From: Bullera alba
Taxonomy: Eukaryota; Basidiomycota; Tremellomycetes; Tremellales; Bulleraceae
Assembly: GCA_001600095.1 (NCBI GenBank)
Contig: BCIX01000001.1
Coordinates: forward strand, 2,563,863 to 2,627,862
Direction of reading: 5' to 3'
Length of the DNA: 64,000 nt
Within the stretch, counting starts at the first letter, position 1. Each line of letters opens with the position of its first letter. Positions 9,878 to 21,278 of the stretch are shown here, piece by piece. The translations under genes and the position numbers were made by a program. Under the pieces are notes generated by a model, which saw only the letters and a list, made by a program, of their open reading frames with translations, was not told where the DNA came from and did not search any database.

Positions 9878-12533
9878 ATGGCCGTGAGTGGTAGTGGAAG
9901 TGGAATGTCCCAAAGTATTTACACGCTGACGCTCCTTCGCTAGAGTGTCGTCGGTATTGATCTCGGTAACCTCAACTCGAAGATTGGTGTTGCCAGACAC
10001 AGAGGAATTGATATCATCGTCAACGAGGTCTCCAACAGAGCCACCCCGTGAGTTAAAGCATCAGTAGCCCACCATCCCTTTGTCCTGAAGTCAAGTCTGA
10101 GAATCTGTTGCTCATACCCTTCACTTAGCTCTTTGATCTCTTTCACTCCACGTCAGCGACACATTGGAGAGGCTGCCAAGACCGCCGAGACCTCAAACTT
10201 CAAGAACACTGTCGGATCGTTGAAGAGATTAGTTGGAAGGACACTGTCGGACCCGGAGGTTGAGGAGTTCGAGAAGAAGTTCATCAACGCCCAGCTAGTC
10301 GATGTCAACGGCAGCATCGGTGTCAAGGTGAGCGGATGGTGATTTACACCATAGTGATATGCTTACGCTCGCATCAGGTCAAATACCTTGGCGAGGATGC
10401 CGTCTTCTCGTACTCTCAGCTGGTCGGTGCCTACCTAGGCAAACTTAGGGACATCGCCTCGGCCGAGCTCAAGCAGGCCGTTTCCGACGTTGTCATCGCC
10501 GTCCCAGGATGGTACACCGACGTTCAGCGACGAGCTCTGCAGGACGCCGCCCAGATCGCCGGACTGAACCCCCTTCGACTGATCAACGACACCACGGCTG
10601 TCGCCCTCGGTTACGGTATCACCAAGGCTGATCTGCCCGAAAGCGCCGACGAGCCACGTCACGTCTGCTTTGTCGATGTTGGTCACTCGAACTACTCTGT
10701 TTCCGTTGTCGCCTTCTCCAAGGGCCAGTTGACCGTCAAGTCGACTGCCTACGACAGGAACTTTGGTGGACGAGACTTCGACTACGCTCTTGTCCAGCAC
10801 TTTGCCAAGGAATTCGACGCCAAATACAAGATCGACGTTCTGTCCTCGCCTAAAGCCGTCTTCCGACTGTCGGCCGGTTGTGAGCGACTTAAGAAGGTCC
10901 TTTCCGCCAACGCCGAGGCTCCGATCAACGTTGAGTCACTCATGAACGACGTCGACGCCAGCTCGTCGATGAACCGAGAGACTTTCGAGCAGCTCACCGA
11001 CCACCTGCTCAGCCGAGTCAACAACCCATTGCAAGAGGCCTTGTCGCGGGCCGGTCTCACTGTCGAACAGATCGACGCCGTCGAGCTTGTTGGTGGATGC
11101 ACCCGAATCCCCGCCATCAAGGAGCGAATCTCGGCCTTCTTCCCCGGAAAGACTCTCGGCTTCACCCTCAACCAGGACGAGGCTGTCGCCCGGGGTGCCA
11201 CTTTCGCTTGTGCTTCCCTCTCCCCAGTCTTCCGAGTTCGAGAGTTCGCCGTCCACGACCAAACCCCTTACCCTATCAAGGTCACCTGGGAGAAGGAGCC
11301 AGGAAACCCAGACGAGGACACCGAGCTGGTCGTCTTCCCTGCCGGAAACCCAATCCCATCGACAAAGATCCTCACCTTCTACCGACAAGGCCCCTTTGAG
11401 CTCGAGGCCAAGTACGACGAGTCGGCTACCTTGCCCAAGGGTCTCAACCCATGGATCGGCAAGTACACCATCAAGAACGTCGAGAAGCCAGCTTCCGGCG
11501 ACCTTGCTTGTGTCAAGGTCAAGGCCAGACTCAACCTGCACGGTATCATGAACTTCGAGAGCGCCTACATTGTCGAGGAGGTCGAGAAGGAGGAGACCGT
11601 TACCGTTGGTGAGGGTGAGGAGGCCAAGGAGGAGAAGAAGTTGGTCAAGAAGCTGCAGAGGAAGGGAGACTGCCCAACCGTCGGACAGTACGCCGCCGTC
11701 ACCAAAGACGCTCTCGACTCGATGACCGAGAAGGAGGGCAAGATGCACTCCGAGGACAAGCTCGTTCTCGAGACCGAGGTAAGTACAGCTGGTCGAAACA
11801 TTCCGGGTCAAATTGAGCTGACTGCTGACTGCTTTTGTAGGACCGAAAGAACGCTCTCGAGGAGTACGTCTACGACATGCGAGGCAAGCTCGAGGACCGA
11901 TACGCCGCGTACGTTCAGGAGTCTGAGAAGTCCGCTCTTCTCGCCGGTCTCTCCGAGGCCGAGGACTGGCTGTACTCTGAGGAGGGAGAGGATGCCACCA
12001 AGTCTGCCTACGTCAAGAAGCTGGACGCTCTCAAAGCCCTCGGCGACCCAATCGTCCTGAGATGGAGAGAGAACGACGAGCGACCAAAGGCTGCTTCCGC
12101 TCTCAGGGAGGCCCTCAACACCTACCTCAGCCAAGCGCAGGGTGGTGAGGAGAAGTACTCGCACATTGACGAGGCCGACAAGACCAAGGTCGTGAGTAGC
12201 TTGCCTTGATCTTTCACGACTAAAAACTGAGCTGACATTCGCTTTCAGATTGAGAAGTGCGCTACGACTCAGCAGTGGCTCGACGACAAACTCGCCCGAC
12301 AGGCCGAAAAGGCCAAGAACGTCAACCCAGTCATCACCTCTGACGAGATGAACAAGCGAAGGGAAGACGTCGTGTACACCTCTGCTGCCATCATGAACCG
12401 ACCCAAGCCCAGGCCAAAGGCCACCGAGACCCCAGCCAGCGGTCAGGAGACGCCCAAGGAGGAGCCAAAGAAGGATGACAAGATGGATGTCGAGCAGGAT
12501 GGACCCAGCATCGAGGAGATGGACGTTGACTAG
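9878..12533 (+). CDS. SSE1: Hsp110-family chaperone Sse1
   Basis: Six exons (9878-9883, 9944-10047, 10129-10327, 10378-11778, 11841-12191, 12249-12533) encode 781 residues, beginning [15 protein letters not shown], the Hsp110 version of the Hsp70 ATP-binding loop. Sse1 is the cytosolic nucleotide-exchange factor for Hsp70 and a holdase. Visible landmarks are the phosphate loops of the actin-like ATPase fold ([25 protein letters not shown]), then the beta-domain, an acidic Glu/Lys-rich loop ([12 protein letters not shown] region, the Hsp110 insertion), a helical C-terminal domain, and a last segment with Pro/Lys repeats ending SIEEMDVD. The first exon codes only two residues, a common arrangement in tremellomycetes. 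Codon use is strongly biased to C-ending codons, as expected for an abundant protein. No canonical heat-shock element was found upstream. Confidence 0.97.
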
Positions 12534-12868
12534 ATGTAGCTGTAGACGATCATGAATGGTAGAAGCATGTGTTTGAACGCTCCGTGGGATTGATCCACTT
12601 CATCCTGCCTTGCCGGGGATAGACAGTCTTCTGTTAGACTCGAGTGGGAGATGCCCCGCTTGTAGTCGTATGCTGAACGTAGCACATCTAGCTGACTGTC
12701 CTCGTCGTGTCTTCTCGAGCTGGTCCTGAACGGGTTTGGGCCAATCAGAGGGATCAAAATGGCAATGTCGATTTTGATTCCGCCGATCCTTCGTTCGAGC
12801 AAGTCGAGCTTGCCTGCATCTCCAGCTATTGAGACGATCATCGTTGACAGTAGACACACCCATACACA
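12534..12868. other. Intergenic region, 335 bp
   Basis: Between SSE1 and the NDUFS6 gene, same strand. It contains SSE1's 3' flank and the NDUFS6 promoter. No other feature seen. Confidence 0.5.
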
Positions 12869-13786
12869 ATGTCGTTCTCGAGATCACTACTCCGACAGAC
12901 GCCTGGATGGAGGGTACAGGTCCTCTCTCGGGGCTACGCTTCCCCCCGAGGCACACCGCAACCACCGGCTCCATTGGCGGATAAACAGCCAGACTCGACA
13001 TCCGCGTCAACCATCCAGCAATCGCCCAATGTGCCAACGACGTGGTCGACATCTCAGAACCCAAAGCCAGAGGCTTACAACAGCCCGAGGTTCACACAGG
13101 TCAACCTCGCCCAACAGCCAAATGCGAGGGCGGCTATCGGGATGGTAGCGGAGGATCCAATAAGATTGGTAGAGGGCCGTAAGGCCGTTTGCGATGGTGG
13201 TGAGTCAAATCGGAGCGCTGCGAAGGGCCCTGCGTCTAGAGCTACAGGCGAACGATGTCGGGAGATGGTCGAGGAGGAGACCCGTCGTCCGAGAGAAGGA
13301 GCATGGAGGTTTTACGGAATACCCAACGATCACGGATTGAGACTGCAGCCACCTGTTGTGAGGGCAGCGGTGATAGTCAGAGGAAGACACTCCTATTCCC
13401 TGCATGGACTGAGGCATGAACTGGGCCTCGATAATATCAAGAGAAGTGCTGTGTTGACCCTCTGCTTCATAGGCGGCGGACCACTGGGTCACCCTAAGAT
13501 CTTCATCAATCTCGTGAGTCACCTCTTCGCCCGTATCCATCGCCTCGAAGCCTATGCGATGATCTTCCGCTGACACGATGCATATCCAGGACAAACCAGG
13601 TACGCTCTTAACTAAGCAAACACACAGTCCTACAGCTGCGAGATACTGACGACTCGTTGCTACAGGACCAAAAGCCTGTGGATACTGGTGCGTATCGGTC
13701 TGAGCAACGGGTTTGGTATCAGAAGTGTGACTGACGCTATTTGCAGCGGTATTCGATTCGAGCAAGCCCATCACGCTCATCACTAG
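12869..13786 (+). CDS. NADH:ubiquinone oxidoreductase 13-kDa-A subunit (NDUFS6-like)
   Basis: Exons 12869-13199, 13473-13513, 13590-13599 (10 nt), 13666-13687 (22 nt) and 13747-13786 give a 147-residue mitochondrial complex I subunit that binds zinc near the peripheral-arm hinge. The N-terminus is Arg/Ser-rich without acids up to residue 40, a matrix presequence. The C-terminal CHCC zinc motif is assembled across the small exons: VCDGGGGPLGHPKIFINLD, then ACGYCGIRF and a final His-rich end. The Cys, His, Cys, Cys order and spacing match NDUFS6 of animals and fungi. Intron 1 is unusual: 273 nt, a multiple of three, and open in the reading frame (see findings). The family alignment (GGG directly continuing to LGHP) argues it is removed. 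Confidence 0.92.
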
Positions 13787-15311
13787 TCGTTTGGAGGAGT
13801 ATGCATATCAGGTTGGGAGAGGGACAGATACGGACATTCGAAGTTCAACCGACACGGTATGGACCGCTGAATGTGATGGTGGTCAATGAATGGGCGTCGC
13901 TGCACGTCCGCGGGGCTTGTCTTTGCCTGATGAGCTTATGACCGGGGGGTGATAAGCCACGAAGCTGGAGTAGCAGGCGAAAGCGCGGTGTGGAAAGTCT
14001 GATCGGTTGAAGATCACTCTCGCCCCTCGACACCGAGCCACCTACAGGAGCATTGCTTGGAAGGAGCCGTTCTCGAGCCTTTCTCGACCTCCTCCCAGAT
14101 TGCAAGAAATACTGAAGCTTACCAACGGGGCTTCCGAGCCCTGTACATCGATGGGATAAACCGGCTTTGACGTCAAGGGGCCATTGCAGAAATAACAGTG
14201 TCGACCTGGCTGACGAAGATCGATGTCAAGCGCTCGTCAACGGCGCTTTTGCAAGGCAGACGAGCTATCCCGGGCCTTGAGGGACTACCAATACTGACAC
14301 TCCCGGCATCTGAATTGACACCACCCTAGGTGGCACCGCATATGGGCTACCGAGGCGATATCATAGCGCTAGGCATTGCCGCTGCGAGGTATCACATCTC
14401 GAGTCGATAACTGGCAGGATGAGGTTCATGTATCTCGTCACCCCTCTACCACACACGCGTTATGTCATCGCCTCGAATGGGTCAATGTCGGAGATCGTCG
14501 AATCCTCCTCCCCTCTGGTATAGACCGTTTTCAAGTCGCCTTGCGGTCTCTTTCGGGACCCAACCGGGGGTGCAGCGGCAACGACCTTCGCTCTAGTGCC
14601 GCTGATCTCAATGCCATTCCTCTTCGGCCTTGATCGCCCCTGTAAGACCAATCGCATAACTTCTGGTCGGAGTTCGTGCCTGCCCTCCAGTACTCGTGCT
14701 CTCCAACCTCCTCAAATCTTACCTCGAGTAGGCATGCACAAGTATGATGCTAGCTGTGCTGGGTGTAACGACTACAGCTCTGCTCTTGCGATTTTGTAAT
14801 CTGGTTGTAAGAAGCGGCGATTTTGGCGAGAGAGCGGTTTATCAATCTCGTAATCGCATTTCAAATTGATTCCGGCCATCCCGTTTACTCGTTCACCGGC
14901 CAGGACAAGATTCGCAGACGTCCTATCGACCCCTTTCCCTCGGCAATCCTCGGTCGGGCTCTATCTCAACCGCAAGTCGAAGCCGCTGTTCGTCGAGGAG
15001 CTCTGAAGAGTCTTCACAGCTCAGAGTAGTAGTCACCCCGAAATCGATAACGACTTGGGACAAACTCACACCGTGACCCAACACGCGCTCGGTCAGACGA
15101 CAGCCAGGTCCGGTCATCTGCCCTATCTCACACAGGCTCCTACCGCATCCTTGCACCACAATCTCCTATCGACAAAGACTATGATATCCAGCTAAGACTC
15201 ACCCCTAGTCGAGCTTGGACATTCTCGGAAGTCTTGTTGTTCCTCAAAGGATCTGTTACATCTCGCCAACGGCCAACGCCTCGTGCTGGGCGGAAAACAC
15301 CACTCAACGTC
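13787..15311. other. Large intergenic region, 1.5 kb
   Basis: Between NDUFS6 and the Zn2Cys6 factor of the GlcNAc cluster. I inspected all frames: the ORFs present have no family resemblance, no intron pattern and no coding bias. The 3' half is pyrimidine-rich and is probably promoter plus 5' leader of the regulator. No tRNA seen. Confidence 0.5.
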
Positions 15312-18300
15312 ATGCCGGAAGGCGATCGCACGAGGATGCACGATCTCGAGATCCCATCTCAATCGACATCGGCTGGCAGATCACATTCAAGACCACCAAT
15401 GGATCGCAGCGCCAACAGCTCTGGCAGTGTCGATGAACGCGAGACACCCAGACATCTCCCGGCTAATACACTGCCCGGCGAACGACCTGTTTGGGCATTT
15501 ACCCCTCCAACACGACCTGCGGCGGGACCCAGCTCACAGACTGGGGACCTAGAGCGACCTACTGGAGCGACCGGCCCCGCTCCGAAGAAGAAGGCAAGGC
15601 GATTGTCCCAAATCCCCGCCCAAACTACGCAAACGACTCAGAACGGTACCTCTCCCGCTCAGAACAAACAGCAATCAGCAACGACATCCAGAAAAGGTGC
15701 CACGGGAGAATCGAACGACTCGCCTCCAGCAGTGTTGACAAGAGAGAAGAAGCAGAAAGCTTGTGCGAACTGCAGGAGAGCAAAGCTCAAGTGTCTAGTC
15801 TCAAAGGGGGAAACGGATTGCGTACGATGTCAATCCCGTGGAGAACGCTGTATATTCTACACCAGATCTCATGTGAGTGTGGGCGCTCTTTGACATTGTC
15901 TTGTGCTGACTCTTGCCCAGGAGGAAGACTGGCAGCAGACTCTCACCGCCGACGTATACTCTGCCATCACGCACGTAGCAAGTCTGTCCAACGCTGTGCA
16001 CCACCTCCTCCATCACCTAGTCACGCAGAACGTCATACCCCCTCTGCCACAACCTTTGGATACTTTCGATCCGCCAGAGCGAAACATCGAGTTGCTGCAA
16101 GGCTGGGCAGCGGAGAGGAAGCAAGAATTGGGGGAGGAGAGCAAGAAGCGCAAGAAGACCGAGCCCCTCGCCGACCTACAGCAACTCGACGACAGTCATG
16201 ACGATTTGAGGAGGATGCCTGCTACTGAACCCCAGCGGAGAGAGTCCGCAGTCAACCCTCTCTCCCAATATGATTCCGAGCCGCCTGCGCGATTCGACGC
16301 TCGTCATAATTGGAATCATCCCTCGGATGGTCAGAGCAGTGGCGTTAGACAGAGCCGGAGTGAGAATCAAGGAGTTCGACAAAACGCCAACTCTTCCGGC
16401 TCACGATATCCCCTTTCTATCACTACACCTACTTCGCACTCTTTGGCGTCCAGATCCTCGGTCCCGCTTCTCGCCTCTTACGAGCGAGAAGACTCAAATC
16501 CATTCGGATCGTATTCTCAGCAACCCTCACGAATGCCACCACCTCCGAATCCGATGAGCGTACCTCTTCGGCAGCACTCGCTGTCCCACGAAGCTCCGAT
16601 CAGTGCCTTGCAGCAGACGACGCCAAATAGCTATAGCAGCTCGAGCCCTCTTTCGGCCGGACAACAGGCTTTCGGCTTGCCCCCGCCCTGGTTCTCCGAT
16701 AATACCAATGACTCTTCGCAAGTTCCTTCACAATCTTTACTTGATGAGAATTCGTTCAGGGCTCCCACTCTCGATGGACCGCCAACGGATGATGTCTTGC
16801 CGGTGACTTCGCAAGATCCAATGGCGATATTTGCCGAAATGCCAGAAGGTCAGGAGGATGTCGCGGGATCGGCCGACCCTCGAAAGACTATCATCAAGAA
16901 GAATATCTTGTCTGCTCCGGATGCCAAGGCTCTAGTTGAGTTGTAAGTACCGCGAGCTATACTCACGAGCACAACTCACAACAACGTAGCTTTCATTCTA
17001 GCCTGTCACCGCACTTGTTTGGATATCATTTGCAGCTCCGACAGTTCCCCTACCTGCCCAAAGGTCTGATGTCAATGACGCCTTTCATCCTCGCTGTGGA
17101 ATGCCTCTTGGCGGCAGAGAGGGTGCCTTCGCTGTATCACTATCACAGCAAATTGGCCGATGAAGTGCTGGATATGATTTTAACATCGCCCGCGGAATCT
17201 TGGCAAACGATCCAGAATATCCAGAGTCTGAAAGAGCAGCAGAAGGGATCCGCAGGAGAGATCAGCCAGGGCTCAACCACGCTGCTAGGAGAGCAAGTGC
17301 TAGGCAAGGCGTGGGCGACAATGGGAGACGACGAGTGGGATGACGAATTGGGTATCGGTCCTGAAGAGATTGTCGCAGCTTGCGCCCTGGCAACGTTCAT
17401 CGCCCAGAGGAAGCAAGCGAAACATATAGCCGACGTCGCATTCATGTGGGCAAGAGGATGGACTAAGGTGAGTATGACATTGGGATATTGCATATGGTGT
17501 GAGGCTGACCTCATCATGTAGTCCCTCATGCGCCAACAAGCACATCTCGAGACTAGAACGAGGACCTTTGCGGAGACTGTATTCCTCGTCACGCCACTTC
17601 GAGAGGCCAGCGAAGCGGACATGGCGAGAATCTGGCTCCTGTCCTATGTGAGTGTCTGCAAGGCGAAGAGACTGGAGTCCATACTCATCGACCGACCGTA
17701 GATCGCAGCAGGTCAAGAGGCAACTCACTCATCTGAAGCGAACACCAGCATACCGGAAGACCCTCGCAAATGGTGTCGGATCCTCCTGCTCGACACCGAT
17801 GCCCCCATCACCCCTCCCAACCCACACGACGTGCTGCTCGTCTATCACGCTAAACTACTGGCCTTGCTGCAGAATTGGCACAAGGATAGAGTCAACATTC
17901 TTCGTCCGTCTCTCGACATGCGGGCTACCGGCGGCGCTCCTCCCTCAAGCGAGCTACACAAACGCTTGGCCAGTAGGACGAACGGCAATCTTGACTGGTG
18001 GCAGGACGACCTTGAGCAGTATAGGCTTGGTGACGTGTGGACAGGGCAAATCCAGCTGGACTGGCTGTACGCTAAAGTCCTGGTGAACTCGGTTGCCTCC
18101 AAGAATCTGTGGGGAGGAGCGGACGAAGGGAGGTTGAGGGAGGCATCGAGGGGCCTGGCCGTCGACTCGGCAATGCAGCTGCTGCGCAGGTGTGCAGCTT
18201 GGACACCGAGGGAAGATCTTACGAATCTCCCCCACGCATACCTCCGTGTGAGTCGGCTATGCCGCCTCAAACGTGTGCAGAAAGCTGATATCCTCGTAGA

Positions 18301-18584
18301 TGATCGGCTTGGCGGTCAGTGAGGTGGTCGAAGCACTGCAAGAGAGCGAACAAGGGAGCTGCTCGCACGCCGCTTGTCCCGTCACCAGGAGTGAAGGTGG
18401 GTATGACTGAATCTCTGCTGTCAGATCCTCTACTGACTCACTGCGCTCAGCGTTGCCGATTCTTTTGACTGTTAGCGACATGTTGTCGCTAGGAGGACTG
18501 CAGGAAGGCCACGACTGCCGACGACTCGCTACATCAATGAGGCATCATGTCGGAAATTTCAGTCGGAGCACCGTTTACCGCTGA
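15312..18584 (+). CDS. Zn2Cys6 transcription factor of the GlcNAc cluster
   Basis: Seven exons (15312-15872, 15921-16942, 16990-17467, 17522-17647, 17702-18247, 18300-18396, 18451-18584) give 987 residues. The zinc cluster starts at about residue 154 (ACANCRRAKLKC), continues DCVRC and ends RGERC; the spacing C-x2-C-x6-C-x8-C-x2-C-x6-C, with eight residues in the middle loop, resembles Leu3/War1-like factors. A helical linker follows, then about 250 Ser/Pro/Gln-rich residues, then a helical regulatory domain beginning LVELFFHSSLSPHLFGYHL (fungal-specific TF domain). Its stop lies only 185 bp from the convergent deacetylase gene, and GlcNAc kinase and deaminase genes follow, so a role as pathway regulator is a reasonable inference from position alone. 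Ligand and target sites are not shown by the protein sequence. The first in-frame ATG was taken as start. Confidence 0.88.
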
Positions 18585-18769
18585 GCGTGTGTATGGATGT
18601 ATAACAAGAGCGGGAGACATCGCTGGGAGAAGGCTTATCTACATCCAAGATCTGAGAACGTGTCGCAAGGGAGCGTTGTGACCATGTGCGCCATGATGTG
18701 TTGATGCCGAGGCTGGACGGATGCATATATTGTCTACAACAAGCACAGACGGGACAATCTCACACCTCG

Positions 18770-20375
18770 CTATTCGACCCAGTTGCCGGCCGTTTTTGTA
18801 ACCCTCCAGACCTCTTCGCCCTTGACCCACGTCGACTTTACATTACCCTCCCAATCAAACACGCAAAGGTCGGCATGGTATCCGACCTTGAGCTGGCCTT
18901 TCGTCTGGGCGATCTGCCCGCCGAGTAATTGTGCCGGATTGTAAGTCGCAGTGATGAGAGCCGAGGATAAGGATATGCCTGTGAATTTGCACAGGTTGCG
19001 TATGCAATATGGCATGGGAGAGCACGATCCTGCAAGAGTGTCGGTGCCGTCAATGACGACTTTGTAGCCGTCTTTCCTAAACTTCACTCCAGGTCGCCAG
19101 TCGTGCACTCCATCGGGCAAGCTGGGGTCTAGGATTGATTGTGCTATAGGTCTGTCAGCTGGCTGCTCAGAGTGTATCATGAAGGATGCAGCAGAACAAG
19201 TACTCACCATCGGTAACCAAGACGCATCCCTCTTTGTGGGTAGCGTAGGCGATCCTGACGGTGTTTGGGTGTGAATGCAGGCCGTCCACTATCAGTCCGT
19301 AGTAAGGTCTCCAGACGGGATCTCCCAATAGGCCGATGACTCCAGGGTCTCGATGATGTATAGGCGGCATGGCACTGTTGACGTTTCGTCAGTTTATACC
19401 TCCGCAGGATGGAGCCACAGAGACATACTTGAACAAATGGGTGATCATTCTCGCACCTCTTCTCACAGCATCTGTGGCCACCTCCAGTGTTGCGTCGCTA
19501 AGGGTCATGTCAATGGGAACTCGGCGCCTGATCGAGGAATTACCTACCTATGACCAACGGATACCGTAACGCCTCTAGCAGTCATCTCCTCGATACACTC
19601 CATCACCCCTTCTACGTCCGGTGCCAGCGTAACCATTTTGACACCAGGTTGGTCGAGACCTTCTTTCCCATACACCTTCTCGATGATTTTAATAGGAGTA
19701 TCTTGGGTCGAGGGCCCCGCCTTGGCAGACATCAACAGGGTTTCGGAGTGAGCACCTCGTCGAAGTGGATGGAGGAAAGGTCCTTCGGCATGGTATCCAA
19801 GCACATGGGCGGATGATTTGGGTGACCTGGGGCCGAGCAGTCGTAGTAGCTACGGTAGCGGGTAAGCTGCAAGTCTACAGAATAGCGGTCAATGTGTGTC
19901 GCTCGACTACTCACCTTGGCATATAGCTCCTCTTTCTGCGTGATGATCGTTGGGACAAAACTGGTGCACCCCGTTTCGACTATACGTCTCGCGACCAGCT
20001 CCAGCCCAGTGAGATATCGCTCTTCCCCTCCGTCCGCATCTTCCAAACTGAGTTCCGAGAAATCTATCCCATAAGCTCCGTTGATCTGACAGTCGATCAG
20101 GCCGGGCGAGACCAAATCCCCCCCGAGGTCTACTGTCCGAACGGGCGCAGCACCCATGTCAAAGAAATGGGACTGTCCAGGAACGATCAGACCTGACTCG
20201 GCGGAGAAGTACAGATCCTGCTTCACCGTCTATGGGTACACGTCAGCATGGGTCTACCAGTCATGTGCACGGTGCACGGATTCCCGGATGGACAAAGGGG
20301 ATTCGAGAATGACACACTCACCGAGCCGTCTGGCATAGCCAGGTGACAATTGGTCAGACGAGTGACTTGAGCCAT
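18770..20375 (-). CDS. DAC1/nagA: N-acetylglucosamine-6-phosphate deacetylase
   Basis: Six exons read right to left (20375-20322, 20229-19915, 19849-19548, 19497-19429, 19374-19208, 19143-18770) encode 426 residues. The enzyme hydrolyses GlcNAc-6-P to glucosamine-6-P and acetate in the cytosol. Family marks in order: VSPGLIDCQINGAYG at the barrel entrance, the metal ligand Glu in GYHAEGPFL, His in TVSVGHSDAT, His in MITHLFNAMPP, the substrate loop GLIVDGLHSHP, the catalytic Asp in CVLVTDA, and the C-terminal YNPAQLLG plus DLCVFDWEG typical of the amidohydrolase beta-sandwich. Several of these motifs are split by introns, which supports the exon calls. The gene is divergent from the GlcNAc kinase (903 bp shared upstream region with a CGG-N8-CCG palindrome) and convergent with the Zn2Cys6 factor. 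Confidence 0.95.
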
Positions 20376-21278
20376 CGCGCAAGAATGTGTTCACAGGTGG
20401 TGTGTACACAAAAGCTGCTTTGCAGGTGAAGGAGGAGGGTGAAGAGAGCAGTACACGCCTTCTCAAGTGGTGTTGCGAACCAAATATGCTACAAGTGTCA
20501 TGTTCGTTGCCCCCACCTTTGATACCTCGCTCCCAAACCTCCATCGGCAAACACGCCGAGCGAGATCCGCCCAGCGTACAAGCGAGGATCATCCTTACCG
20601 GTCTTTCGGCGAGATTGACCCCAAAGCTAGATTGAGCCATGCAAGCGATCGAGCGTAAACGTAAGACACCGTCTGCATGGTCCACAACTGCAGCTCCAGC
20701 AGAGAGTAGCTCACTTACCGACCATTCAACGCTCGAGTCGCCGATCAAGCCGAGATAAGCTGCTAGCTGCCCAGTGACCCCCGCTCAAAGTCATCGACGC
20801 GGGGCAGCAGAGGGGCGAGAAGGGAATTGGCGTGAAAAACCCTAAACCAGTCCCAAGGGTATTACATGTCACCTCTACACTCATCTCGTCGGGAAGCTGT
20901 ATAACACCCCCATCTCTCCATCCGACTTCTACAACCTGTGAATATTTCGTCCCAAGGTCACTCGTCCATCCGCCAGACGGACCCTGTGAATAGTCACGCG
21001 CATATACCCAACCTCTGTATACACCGCCATCAAAATCGCGTCGACTTGGACTCGCAACCCAACATCAGCGACAACAATATCAACGTCACAGTCTACACGC
21101 GCCTTTGTGCTCGTCGGTCCTTTGTCCTCATTCTCGATCGTGCAATCTTGCAGATCATTCTTGTGGATCGACCTTCTGTCCAGTAAAGTCTCACGCACCC
21201 CACCCATACACCTACAGCACCCACCCACCCGACTCTCATCCTCAACAAGCCCAAGTCAGCTGTGCATACCTCCGCAAC
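20376..21278. other. Shared divergent promoter of deacetylase and GlcNAc kinase
   Basis: 903 bp between the two head-to-head GlcNAc genes. It contains the palindrome at 20545-20558 (listed separately). The kinase-proximal 350 bp are C/T/A-rich, as usual for tremellomycete leaders. No protein-coding signal of its own. Confidence 0.6.
20545..20558. promoter_or_regulatory. Candidate Zn2Cys6 site CGG-N8-CCG (copy 1)
   Basis: The sequence CGGCAAACACGCCG has inverted CGG/CCG triplets eight bases apart, flanked by T and A that extend the palindrome to TCGGC...GCCGA. Binuclear zinc factors commonly bind such paired triplets. It lies 170 bp upstream of the deacetylase ATG and 720 bp upstream of the kinase ATG. 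A copy with 12 of 14 identical bases is at 23082-23095. Confidence 0.45.

Noticed and set aside
10936..11811. 291-residue minus-strand ORF inside SSE1
   Set aside because: It is the antisense shadow of a strongly codon-biased gene (Leu/Gly/Ser/Asp-rich composition, no start context, no family), while the plus strand is a clear Hsp110.
13787..15311. ORFs in the 1.5-kb gap (for example 14823-15029)
   Set aside because: No similarity, no intron pattern, no coding bias; probably regulatory and leader DNA.
20387..20748. ORFs on both strands in the deacetylase/kinase promoter
   Set aside because: They lie between two well-defined divergent starts and match no family; the stretch behaves as promoter DNA.
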